Of a stretch of DNA of 35,235 bases, positions 8,229 through 16,188 are shown in pieces. Origin of the DNA: Oscillospiraceae bacterium (lineage in GTDB: Bacteria > Bacillota_A > Clostridia > Oscillospirales > Oscillospiraceae). The notes under the pieces were generated by a model. The model ran no database searches, had not been told where the DNA came from, and saw only the letters and a program-made list of their open reading frames with translations. Made by a program: the position numbers and the translations under genes. Positions within the stretch are counted from its first letter, which is position 1, and each line of letters starts with the position of its first letter. The DNA is taken from assembly GCA_902786615.1 (NCBI GenBank), contig CADADE010000022.1, positions 1-35,235 on the forward strand, read 5' to 3'.

Positions 8229-9311
8229 ATGATGAAAAAAGTCATTGCACTGTTCCTGACCCTGGTTTTGTTCGCAGGCTGCTTCAGCACAAGCGCTTTC
8301 GCCGTGAATGAGGACGTGGAGGGTACCGTCGGCATCTACTCGTCCATGTATCCCTTCGTTCTCGACATGCTGGACGAGGCCATCAAGAAAGAGTTCCCAA
8401 ATCTCAAGCCCGCCTATGACGGCAGCTTTTTCTTCTACGGCGGCACCTCCTCCCTGATCACGAAGCTCTACGGGGAGATGGAGACCGGCGTGCTCGACTG
8501 CGACATGATGCTCGTGGCGGAACCTGCCTTCTCCCTCGAGCTGAAGGAGGCCGGGTATCTGGAGTCCGTGGAGATTGAGGACGCCGACAAGCTGCTGCGC
8601 TTCCCCTATGACAAGGACGGATACTGGTACCCCGTGCGCGTGTGCAACATGGTGCTGGCCTACAACCCCGAGATGGTGGACGCCTGGGCTAAAAAAGGCG
8701 TCACGATCCCCAAGACCTTCAAGGACTTTGCCACCGACCCGTCTCTCAAGGGCTATATCTCCATGGGCAACCCCATGACCTCCGGCACCACCTTTGCCGC
8801 GGTCGCCTCCCTGACCCAGGACAACCACTACGGCAAGGACTATCTCAAGGGTCTCGCCGCGAATAACGTTATGATCGAATCCGGCTCCACCGCCATCACG
8901 AAGCTGCAGACCGGTGAGTGCGCCGCCATCATGATCCTTGAGGAGTCCATCCTGAAGGCTCTCAAGGACGCCGAGGACGCCGGCGCCCCGCTCACGAATC
9001 TCGCCTGCATCTACCCCGAGGACGGCGTGGTGCTGATTCCCTCCACCGTCATGACCGTGGCAGAGAATCGCTCCGCCAACGTCAACGCCGAAGCCTGCGC
9101 AGAGCTTGAGCAGTGGTTTCTCTCCGAAGACGCCCAGAAGCTCATCATGCAGGGCTTCATGCACTCCGTCTTTGCCGACATGAAGGAGATCCCCTGGGGC
9201 TCCGTCAGCACTGAGGAGCTGATCGCCAAGGATCTTGGCGTCGACTGGGAGAACGCCTACCACAACCGTGAGGCGCTCAACAAGGATTGGACGGAGATCG
9301 TCAACCGATGA
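8229..9311 (+). CDS. ABC transporter substrate-binding protein, FbpA/AfuA-like fold family
   Basis: A 360-residue secreted binding protein. The N-terminus MMKKVIALFLTLVLFAG is a signal sequence; either FAGC is a weak lipobox or cleavage falls after the AFA preceding VNEDVEG. The mature part has the features of class-F periplasmic binding proteins of the ferric/hexose-phosphate/phosphonate group (GTVGIYSSMYPF, GGTSSLITKL, MVLAYNPEMV). In ferric-binding FbpA a consecutive tyrosine pair follows the GE(I)DAA segment; the equivalent here, GECAAIMILEESI, has no tyrosine. Iron binding of the FbpA kind is therefore unlikely. The gene is first of an operon with permease, ATPase and a GH13 glucosidase, which makes a sugar or sugar-phosphate ligand a fair hypothesis. 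ATG at 8229 or 8232 are both possible after the AAGGAGG site. Confidence 0.88.
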   Translation: MMKKVIALFLTLVLFAGCFSTSAFAVNEDVEGTVGIYSSMYPFVLDMLDEAIKKEFPNLKPAYDGSFFFYGGTSSLITKLYGEMETGVLDCDMMLVAEPAFSLELKEAGYLESVEIEDADKLLRFPYDKDGYWYPVRVCNMVLAYNPEMVDAWAKKGVTIPKTFKDFATDPSLKGYISMGNPMTSGTTFAAVASLTQDNHYGKDYLKGLAANNVMIESGSTAITKLQTGECAAIMILEESILKALKDAEDAGAPLTNLACIYPEDGVVLIPSTVMTVAENRSANVNAEACAELEQWFLSEDAQKLIMQGFMHSVFADMKEIPWGSVSTEELIAKDLGVDWENAYHNREALNKDWTEIVNR

Positions 9312-11761
9312 ACGCGAACAAACGCGCTGAGCTTGCAACGAAGCTTGTCCTCGCGCTGCTGTTTGTGCTGGGGCTGGGCCTGGTGTTCAACGGTCTTCAG
9401 GCCCAGAAGATATACAACCAGTCCGGCTTCAGCGCCGAGGGGGCTTTTCAGGCAATCTACCGTCTCTCCGAAGAGACGGAGAGCGACTGGAACACGCTGC
9501 TGCGCCCCGCGCTCGAAGCCCTGCCGGAGGAAAAGCAGACGGCACTGGACACGCTTGCCGAAACGCTGCTCCACGATTTCTGGCAGGAGCGGGCAGGCGA
9601 CGGCGCGAATCCTGCGGATTTTCTCCCCGAACAGGGAAACATGGAGGCTTTGCAGAAGCTCCTGTACATCAGCTATACGGTCGGCGGGCCAAAGGTGAGT
9701 TCTTCCGTCAAAAAGGCTGTCAACTCTGCCGGGACGGAGGTATCCGCCGCCCTGCTGGAGGCCGCGGCGGATGAAAACGCCCCCGTGCCTGCCTGCGCCG
9801 AGGATGCGCTCAAAAAGCTCACGGGCTCTGCACGCCAGGGCATGCTGATGCAGCTTTACTATCAGACGCTCACCCATGATTCCGCCTTGAAAACCGAAGA
9901 CGTCAACAGCTTCAAAAAGGGCGTCCGGGACAGGGGCATGCAGCTCAACGCCCTGCGCATGATCGCAAACCGCGAGATGACGCCCCTGCGCCAGTTTGTC
10001 ATGAGCCACAGCCGCACGGTGGTGCTCATGGGCATCCTGCTCGCGCTCGACGCGCTGGGTCTGGCCTTCATGATGGCGGCGGACAGGGTCTGGCGCTTTG
10101 ACTTCAAGTGGGTCATCATCCTCGCCATTGTGGACTTTCTGCTGCTGTTCCAGCTCATGCCGCTGGTTTTCACCATCATCAAGGCCTTTTTCCCGGACGG
10201 GCATTTTTCGCTGGAGACCTTCCGGCGGCTCTACAGCTATTCCCTCAACTTCAACGCCCTGCGCAATACCCTCATCGCGGCCTTTGCCACGATGATCCTC
10301 GGCACGCTCTTCGCCTTCCCGCTGGCCTGGCTCATCGGGCGCACGAATCTCTATGGGCGGCGCTTTTTCCGCTCCCTCTTCGTGCTGACGTATATGGTGC
10401 CGCCCTATGTGGGAGCCATGGCCTGGCTGCGGCTTTTAAACCCCAATGTCGGCACCGTGAACCAGTGGCTGCGCGCCCTGCTCCATCTGGGCGGCACGCC
10501 GGGGCCGCTGAACGTGTATTCCCTGCCGGGGCTCATCTGGGTGCTCAGCACCTTCTACTATCCCTATGCCTTTATCACCATCAGCCGCGCCATGGAGAAG
10601 ATGGATCCCTCTCTGGAGGAGGCCAGCCGTGCAGCCGGCGCCTCGCCCTTGAAAGCGCTGCTGTCCGTGACGCTGCCGCTCATGATGCCGTCGCTCATCT
10701 CCGGGGCACTGCTCGTATTCGTCAGCGCCGCAAGCTGCTACGGTATCCCCTCCATCATTGGTGTACCCGGGCGGGTACATACCGTGACGACGCGCATCGT
10801 GGAGTATGTCTCCCTCGGCCAGCAGGGTCTGAACGACGCGACGGGTCTGTCGGTCTTTCTGCTCGTTCTCGCGCTGCTGATCCTCTTTCTCTCGGACATC
10901 GTGCTTGCCAGGCGGCAGTATATCACCGTCTCCGGCAAGTCCGTACAGCCCGCGACAGTGGATCTACGCGCCTGGCGTGTGCCGCTGACCGTGCTGGTGA
11001 GTCTCTTCGCCGTGGTGGTGATCCTCATCCCCTTTGCCACGATCTTTGCCACCTCCTTCAAGGTGGACGTGGGCAAGAGCATGCTCATGAAGGAAAACTT
11101 CACCCTCACGAACTGGAAGACGGTTTTCGGGCGCAACGAGACGATCTCCTGCCTCAAAAACTCCCTGCTCTACGCCACCGTCACCGCAACCGTCGGCATC
11201 ATCGTGGCCTGCACCATGAGCTATCTTCTGCAGCGCACCCGCATCCGGGGCCGCAAGCTGCCGGACTTTCTCATCACCCTCGGCAGCGGCACCCCCTCCG
11301 TCGTCATCGCTCTGAGCCTCATCATGACGATGAAGGGCAACTTCGGCGTGAACATCTACAACACCGCCTATATCATGATCATCGCCTATCTCATCAAGTA
11401 TCTGATGATGGGCATGCGCACGGTGGTGTCCGCCATGTCGCAGGTGCATGTCTCGCTGGAGGAGAGTTCCCAGATTTCCGGGGCCTCCTGGCTCAGGACC
11501 ATGTTCCGCATTACAGGGCGGCTCATCTTCCCCTCCATCGCGGCGGGCTGGTTTCTGATCTTCATTCCCAGCTTCTATGAGCTTTCCATGACCACGCTTT
11601 TGTATTCCAGCACCACCAAGACCATCGGCTTCCAGCTCTATGAGTACTGGACCTTCACCAGCCAGCCCATGGCCTGCGCCATGGCCTTCGGCATTTTGAT
11701 GTTCGTGGTGCTGCTGAACTTCCTCCTGGGCCGCCTGACCCGGGGACAATTCTCGATTTAA
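9308..11761 (+). CDS. Fused double-domain ABC transporter permease with a large N-terminal extracytoplasmic segment
   Basis: An 817-residue integral membrane protein containing two binding-protein-dependent permease domains in one chain, as in FbpB/SfuB-type transporters. The first permease domain starts near residue 316 (NALRNTLIAAFA) with its EAA coupling loop near 437 (EEASRAAGASPLK). The second follows around 575 onward with its EAA loop near 718 (EESSQISGASWLR). Unusually, the first membrane helix (about 10-29) is followed by roughly 200 hydrophilic residues before the next helix (about 234-256), predicted to lie outside the membrane and rich in helices. I recognise no domain in it. The start ATG overlaps the preceding stop as ATGA, with GGAG 11 bases upstream; an upstream in-frame TTG at 9287 is less likely. 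Confidence 0.9.
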   Translation: MNANKRAELATKLVLALLFVLGLGLVFNGLQAQKIYNQSGFSAEGAFQAIYRLSEETESDWNTLLRPALEALPEEKQTALDTLAETLLHDFWQERAGDGANPADFLPEQGNMEALQKLLYISYTVGGPKVSSSVKKAVNSAGTEVSAALLEAAADENAPVPACAEDALKKLTGSARQGMLMQLYYQTLTHDSALKTEDVNSFKKGVRDRGMQLNALRMIANREMTPLRQFVMSHSRTVVLMGILLALDALGLAFMMAADRVWRFDFKWVIILAIVDFLLLFQLMPLVFTIIKAFFPDGHFSLETFRRLYSYSLNFNALRNTLIAAFATMILGTLFAFPLAWLIGRTNLYGRRFFRSLFVLTYMVPPYVGAMAWLRLLNPNVGTVNQWLRALLHLGGTPGPLNVYSLPGLIWVLSTFYYPYAFITISRAMEKMDPSLEEASRAAGASPLKALLSVTLPLMMPSLISGALLVFVSAASCYGIPSIIGVPGRVHTVTTRIVEYVSLGQQGLNDATGLSVFLLVLALLILFLSDIVLARRQYITVSGKSVQPATVDLRAWRVPLTVLVSLFAVVVILIPFATIFATSFKVDVGKSMLMKENFTLTNWKTVFGRNETISCLKNSLLYATVTATVGIIVACTMSYLLQRTRIRGRKLPDFLITLGSGTPSVVIALSLIMTMKGNFGVNIYNTAYIMIIAYLIKYLMMGMRTVVSAMSQVHVSLEESSQISGASWLRTMFRITGRLIFPSIAAGWFLIFIPSFYELSMTTLLYSSTTKTIGFQLYEYWTFTSQPMACAMAFGILMFVVLLNFLLGRLTRGQFSI

Positions 11762-11776
11762 GGGAGGGGCCGGTCT

Positions 11777-12844
11777 ATGATACGCATTAAAAACCTCAAA
11801 AAGAGCTTTGACAGCACGCAGGTAATCAAAACCTTCGACGCTGAGTTTCAGGACGGGGAGTTTATCACGCTGCTCGGCCCCTCCGGTTGCGGGAAAACCA
11901 CCATCCTGCGTATGATCGCGGGCTTTGAGATCCCGAGCTCCGGTGAGATCTGGTTTGACGATCAGCTTGTGGCGGGCGGCAAAACCTTCCTCCCGCCGGA
12001 GAGACGCAACATCGGCATGGTGTTTCAGTCCTACGCGGTCTGGCCGCATATGAACGTATTCGACAATGTGGCCTATCCCCTGCAGATCCACCATGTGCCG
12101 AAGGACGAGATCCGCGCAAAGGTGGATAAAATTCTTGAGACCGTCCACCTCTCGCAGTATAAAGAGCGCCTGCCGAGCCAGCTCTCCGGCGGGCAGCAGC
12201 AGCGCATCGCCCTGGCCCGCGCCCTGGTGGCGGAGCCGAAGATCCTGCTGCTGGACGAGCCGCTGTCGAACCTCGACGCGAAGCTGCGCGAAACGATGCG
12301 CTTTGAGATCCGCGACCTCACCCGCGCCCTCGGCATCAGCGTGGTCTATGTGACCCATGACCAGACCGAGGCCATGGCCATGAGCGACCGCATCTTTCTG
12401 CTCAATAACGGCGTCATCCAGCAGTCCGGCAGCCCGGACGATATCTACAACCGCCCGGTCAATCCCTTCGTGGCAGACTTTCTCGGCAAGGTGGATTTCT
12501 TCCCCGGCACGGCGGCGGACGGCGAGATCCGCATCCCCGACTGGGACGCCGCGCTCCCCTGCTCCGGTGCGCAGAGCGGCAAAATCATCCTTGCCGTGCG
12601 CCCGGAAAACATCCGCATCCACAAGCCCGGCAGCGGCGTCGGCGGAAAGCTTGAGCGGATGGTATACCTCGGCGACACGACCGACTGCCGCGTGAAGGTG
12701 GGCAGCTCTGTCGTGCGCGTCGTGGCGGACGGGAGCTTTCGCCGCGGCTTCAGCGAGGGGGACGACGTCTCCCTCGAGATCCGGGAATTTATGGTTTTCC
12801 CGGACGACGGCTCCACCCAGGAGCAACTGCGAATCAGAACCTGA
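11777..12844 (+). CDS. ABC transporter ATP-binding protein (FbpC/PotA/MalK type)
   Basis: A 355-residue ATPase of the carbohydrate/iron/polyamine importer type. Walker A is GPSGCGKT (Gly34-Thr41), the Q-loop glutamine is near 84 (MVFQSYAVWP), the signature is LSGGQQQR (from 136), Walker B is ILLLDEP with Asp160 and Glu161, and the switch histidine is His194 (VTHDQTEAM). The region after about 235 is a C-terminal TOBE-type regulatory domain (ILAVRPENIRIH). It would energise the fused permease encoded 15 bases upstream; a GGGAGG site precedes the ATG. It is the only ATPase in the operon, so it is expected to form a homodimer. Substrate cannot be read from this subunit. Confidence 0.94.
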   Translation: MIRIKNLKKSFDSTQVIKTFDAEFQDGEFITLLGPSGCGKTTILRMIAGFEIPSSGEIWFDDQLVAGGKTFLPPERRNIGMVFQSYAVWPHMNVFDNVAYPLQIHHVPKDEIRAKVDKILETVHLSQYKERLPSQLSGGQQQRIALARALVAEPKILLLDEPLSNLDAKLRETMRFEIRDLTRALGISVVYVTHDQTEAMAMSDRIFLLNNGVIQQSGSPDDIYNRPVNPFVADFLGKVDFFPGTAADGEIRIPDWDAALPCSGAQSGKIILAVRPENIRIHKPGSGVGGKLERMVYLGDTTDCRVKVGSSVVRVVADGSFRRGFSEGDDVSLEIREFMVFPDDGSTQEQLRIRT

Positions 12845-12868
12845 AACTATCATATTGGAGGTTACAGC

Positions 12869-14533
12869 ATGAAAGAAAAATGGTGGCAGCGCAGCGTGGT
12901 GTACCAGATCTATCCTCGCAGCTTTCAGGACTCCAACGGTGATGGCATCGGCGATCTCAAGGGCATCACGAGCCGTCTCGAGTATGTCCGTGAGCTGGGC
13001 GTGGACGCGATCTGGCTCTCTCCGGTCTACAAGTCCCCCAACGACGACAACGGCTACGACATCAGCGATTATCAGGACATCATGACCGAGTTCGGCACCA
13101 TGGCGGACTTCGACGAGATGCTTGAGAAGGCCCACTCCCTGGGGCTTAAAATCGTGATGGACCTGGTGGTCAATCACAGCTCGGATGAGCACAAGTGGTT
13201 CGTCGAATCCCGCTCCTCGAAGGATAATCCCTATCGCGACTACTACATCTGGCGTGAGGGGAAAAACGGCGGCGCGCCGAACAACTGGGGCTCCTGCTTC
13301 GGCGGCAGCGCCTGGCAGTACGACGAGAAGACGGATATGTACTATCTGCACCTCTTCTCCAAAAAGCAGCCGGATCTCAACTGGGACAATCCCGTCGTGC
13401 GCGACGAGGTTTTCAATATGATGGACTGGTGGCTGAAAAAGGGCATCGACGGCTTCCGCATGGACGTCATCAGCCTCATCTCCAAGCCGGAGGGGCTTCC
13501 CGACGGCGAACCGGGCCCGAACGGCTACGGCTCCTATGAGCTCTGCGCAAACGGCCCGCACGAGCATGAGTACCTCCGGGAGATGAACCGCCGCGTCCTG
13601 TCGAAGTACGACCTGCTGACTGTGGGCGAGGCTGCGGCTGTGACGCTGGAGGAGGCCAAATCCTACGCCAATCTGGACGGGAGCGAGCTTTCCATGGTGT
13701 TCCAGTTTGAGCATGCGAGCGCGGACTGCGATCCCGTCCTCGGCCGCTATGCCAAGCAGCACAAGAACCTGCCGCTGCTCAAGGAGATCCTGAGCCGCTG
13801 GCAGAACGGTCTGGAGGGCATCGCCTGGAACAGCCTCTACTGGGATAACCACGACCAGCCCCGCGTCGTCTCCCGCTACGGCAGCGAGAAGCCGGAATAC
13901 CGCGAGCTCTCAGCGAAGATGCTGGCCACCTGCCTGCACATGATGCAGGGCACCCCCTACGTCTTCCAGGGCGAGGAGCTGGGTATGACAAACTACCCCT
14001 GGACGAGCATCGACGAGATCAACGACATTGAATCGCTCGGCAATTACCGCGACTTCCACGAAAAGGGCCTCATGACGGAGGCGGAGGGCATTGAGATGAT
14101 GCGCCAGCGCAGCCGCGACAACGCCCGCACCCCCATGCAGTGGGACGACGGCCCGCAGGCGGGCTTCACCACCGGAAAGCCCTGGCTGCCGGTGAATCCG
14201 AATCACACGCTCATCAACGCCGCCGAGCAGCTCAGGCGCCCCGACTCCGTGTTCCATTATTATCAGAAGCTCATCGCCCTCCGGAAAGAGCTGGACGTGA
14301 TCGTCTACGGCCACTACGAGCTTCTGGAGCCGGAACACCCCGCGCTCTATGTCTACACCCGCACGCTGGGGGACGAGAGTCTGCTGGTGGTCTGCAACTT
14401 CTCCGAGGACGAGCAGGCTTACGACATTCCGGCGGAATACCGGGGCGCGGACATTCTGATCGCAAACTACCCCGATGCCGCCCCTGCCGGGAAGCTGCGC
14501 CCCTGGGAAGCTGTGGTTTACCACCGCAAGTGA
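12869..14533 (+). CDS. GH13 alpha-glucosidase, probably oligo-1,6-glucosidase type
   Basis: A 554-residue cytoplasmic enzyme (no signal peptide) of glycoside hydrolase family 13, hydrolysing short alpha-glucosides. N-terminal YQIYPRSFQDSNGDGIGDL and the catalytic regions are intact. DLVVNHSS is the first conserved region. Nucleophile Asp199 lies in GFRMDV, the acid/base is Glu254 in TVGEAA, and Asp329 lies in DNHDQPR. The residue after the nucleophile is Val200. In characterised members of this subfamily Val at that position goes with alpha-1,6 activity, while Ala/Thr goes with alpha-1,4 activity. The enzyme should therefore act on isomaltose-type substrates; trehalose-6-phosphate hydrolase remains an alternative. 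It follows the transporter ATPase by 24 bases and has GGAGG before the ATG, so it is likely co-transcribed with the importer whose cargo it may process. Confidence 0.93.
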   Translation: MKEKWWQRSVVYQIYPRSFQDSNGDGIGDLKGITSRLEYVRELGVDAIWLSPVYKSPNDDNGYDISDYQDIMTEFGTMADFDEMLEKAHSLGLKIVMDLVVNHSSDEHKWFVESRSSKDNPYRDYYIWREGKNGGAPNNWGSCFGGSAWQYDEKTDMYYLHLFSKKQPDLNWDNPVVRDEVFNMMDWWLKKGIDGFRMDVISLISKPEGLPDGEPGPNGYGSYELCANGPHEHEYLREMNRRVLSKYDLLTVGEAAAVTLEEAKSYANLDGSELSMVFQFEHASADCDPVLGRYAKQHKNLPLLKEILSRWQNGLEGIAWNSLYWDNHDQPRVVSRYGSEKPEYRELSAKMLATCLHMMQGTPYVFQGEELGMTNYPWTSIDEINDIESLGNYRDFHEKGLMTEAEGIEMMRQRSRDNARTPMQWDDGPQAGFTTGKPWLPVNPNHTLINAAEQLRRPDSVFHYYQKLIALRKELDVIVYGHYELLEPEHPALYVYTRTLGDESLLVVCNFSEDEQAYDIPAEYRGADILIANYPDAAPAGKLRPWEAVVYHRK

Positions 14534-14543
14534 GGCGGGCGCC

Positions 14544-14855
14544 ATGCTGTTCAAGGCATCGGAGCCGGAGCTCACCGTCTACATTTCCAAGGACGCGGAG
14601 GAGTTTCAGCGGGTCGAGGCAGCGCTCAAGGCGCAGGGTCTGCGCTACCGCGTGTGGACCACGGCGGAGTATCCGGTTTTCGGCTGGTCGCCCTGGGACC
14701 CCAGGCTGATGGGGCGGCGGGAAAAGCGGCTGCGCAAGGTCTACCACATTGAGGTCAAGGAGCGGGACCGGCAGAACCTCGTCGCGGCGAATATGGCGAT
14801 CCGCGCTGTCACGGGTAAGCTCTTCAACGCCGCGCCTTTGAGCGAAATTATATAA
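14544..14855 (+). CDS. Small protein of 103 residues, unknown function
   Basis: I do not recognise this protein with confidence. It begins MLFKASEPELTVYISKDAEEF and ends FNAAPLSEII. It is soluble, with an alpha/beta-looking N-terminal half (TVYISKDAEEFQRVEAALKAQGL), a Trp/Pro-rich middle (FGWSPWDPRLMGRREKRLRK) and a strand YHIEVKERD. The N-terminal pattern recalls DUF2007-like small signal-transducing proteins, but the similarity is weak. ATG at 14544 is preferred: GAGG lies 8 bases upstream and it starts after the glucosidase stop. A frame extending back to 14475 would overlap the glucosidase by about 60 bases. It is the last gene of the transporter operon and is followed by a strong terminator. 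Confidence 0.75.
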   Translation: MLFKASEPELTVYISKDAEEFQRVEAALKAQGLRYRVWTTAEYPVFGWSPWDPRLMGRREKRLRKVYHIEVKERDRQNLVAANMAIRAVTGKLFNAAPLSEII

Positions 14856-14862
14856 AAGTCAG

Positions 14863-14890
14863 GAGCGGACGCCGCGGCGTCCGCTCTTTT
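14863..14890 (+). terminator. Terminator of the transporter/glucosidase operon
   Basis: A perfect 24-base palindrome, GAGCGGACGCCG followed directly by its complement (14863-14886), with a TTTT run at 14887-14890. The T run also serves as part of the next promoter. Confidence 0.85.
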
Positions 14891-14915
14891 CAATTCCGCC
14901 GTGTTTTGTTATAAT
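14887..14915 (+). promoter_or_regulatory. Promoter of sbcDC
   Basis: A perfect extended -10 (TGTTATAAT, TATAAT at 14910-14915) with only a weak -35 (TTTTCA, 14887-14892) at 17 bases. AAAGGAG at 14930-14936 precedes the sbcD ATG. Confidence 0.65.
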
Positions 14916-14943
14916 GTTGAAAAACTGATAAAGGAGTACCGCC

Positions 14944-16188
14944 ATGCGCTTTTTGCATCTTGCGGATCTGCATTTCGGCAAATCCATTTACGGCGTTTCT
15001 CTGCTGGAAAACGGCGACCAGCCCGCATGGGTCGAGCGCTTTCTCACCCTTGCAAAGGATGTGAAGCCCGACGCGGTGGTCATCGCGGGCGACGTGTATG
15101 ACCGCAGCGCCCCCTCCGGTGAAGCGGTGCAGCTGCTCAGCCGCATGCTCACAGCCCTGCATGATCTGGACATTCCGGTTTTGCTCTGCGCGGGCAATCA
15201 CGATTCCGTACAGCGCCTTTCCTTTTTAAGCCCGCTGCTTGCCCGGGAAGGGCTTTATATCTCCGCTTCTCTGTCCGACTCTCCCCTGCTGTCCCATGTG
15301 ACGCTGGAGGATCAGCACGGCCCCGTCACCTTCTGGCTCATGCCCTATGTATTCCCCGCGCTGATCGCCCAGGCCCTGGGGGAGGAGCGCTTTCCCGACA
15401 GCGACGCCGCCGTGCGTGCGCTTCTCAAGCGCCAGGGCGTGGATTTTACGCAGCGCAATGTGCTCATCGCCCACCAGAATGTGACGGCGGGCGGCGCGGA
15501 GGCGGAGCGCGGAGGCTCCGAGTCCATGGTGGGCGGCGTCGGGCAGATCGACTATACCGCCTTTGACGGCTTTGATTATGTGGCCCTGGGCCACATCCAC
15601 GCGGCGTACTACGTCGGGCGGGAGAGCGTACGCTACGCGGGCTCCCCGCTCTGCTACCACTTCAACGAGACGAAGCAGCCCGCGAAAGGGCCGGTGCTTG
15701 TGGAGCTGGGCGAGAAGGGCGAGCCTGTTAAAACCGAGACCCTTGTCCTGCCGCCGCTGCACCCCATGCGGGAGCTGTGCGGAAGCTATGACGCGCTGCG
15801 CGAGGCGGCGCTCGGCGATACCGCGCAGGGCCAATACCTCCGCATCGTGCTGACGGACCGCCGGGTTAGCCCGGAGATTGCCGCCTTTTTCCATGAGCTC
15901 TATGAGAGCCGGGGCGGCATTGTGATGGAGCTCTGCGCGGATTATGAGCAGTTTGCCGGGGAGACCGCCGCCCTCTCCCGGGGGGATGTGGAGCAGAAGA
16001 GCGTGCAGGCCCTGTTCACCGACTTCTATACCGAGCGCGCGCTCGGCGTCCCGCCGACGGACGCGGACGCCGCGCTTCTCGACTATGCCGGAGAGCTGCT
16101 CGCCCACGCCGATCCCCACAACGCGCCTATGGAGCAGGACATTCGAAAGCTGTTGGACTTTCTTACCGAACAGGAGGCGAGCGTATGA
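14944..16188 (+). CDS. sbcD: Exonuclease SbcCD, nuclease subunit SbcD
   Basis: The 414-residue product is the Mre11-like metallophosphoesterase subunit. Metal-binding motifs are all present: DLHFGK (Asp8, His10), GDVYDR (Asp50), GNHDS (Asn85-His86-Asp87), the AHQN histidine and GHIH (His217, His219). With SbcC it forms a cytoplasmic ATP-dependent double-strand exonuclease and hairpin endonuclease that processes blocked DNA ends and cruciforms. Length is normal. It has its own promoter and AAAGGAG site, and its stop codon overlaps the sbcC start as ATGA, so the two subunits are translationally coupled. Confidence 0.96.
   Translation: MRFLHLADLHFGKSIYGVSLLENGDQPAWVERFLTLAKDVKPDAVVIAGDVYDRSAPSGEAVQLLSRMLTALHDLDIPVLLCAGNHDSVQRLSFLSPLLAREGLYISASLSDSPLLSHVTLEDQHGPVTFWLMPYVFPALIAQALGEERFPDSDAAVRALLKRQGVDFTQRNVLIAHQNVTAGGAEAERGGSESMVGGVGQIDYTAFDGFDYVALGHIHAAYYVGRESVRYAGSPLCYHFNETKQPAKGPVLVELGEKGEPVKTETLVLPPLHPMRELCGSYDALREAALGDTAQGQYLRIVLTDRRVSPEIAAFFHELYESRGGIVMELCADYEQFAGETAALSRGDVEQKSVQALFTDFYTERALGVPPTDADAALLDYAGELLAHADPHNAPMEQDIRKLLDFLTEQEASV

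Noticed and set aside
8229..12844. Ferric iron uptake (FbpABC) as the firm function of this transporter
   Set aside because: The Tyr pair expected for ferric binding is absent in the binding protein, and the operon context is carbohydrate hydrolysis.
10964..13852. Minus-strand open frame of 962 codons opposite permease, ATPase and glucosidase
   Set aside because: It spans three genuine plus-strand genes, has shadow-type composition and no family motif.
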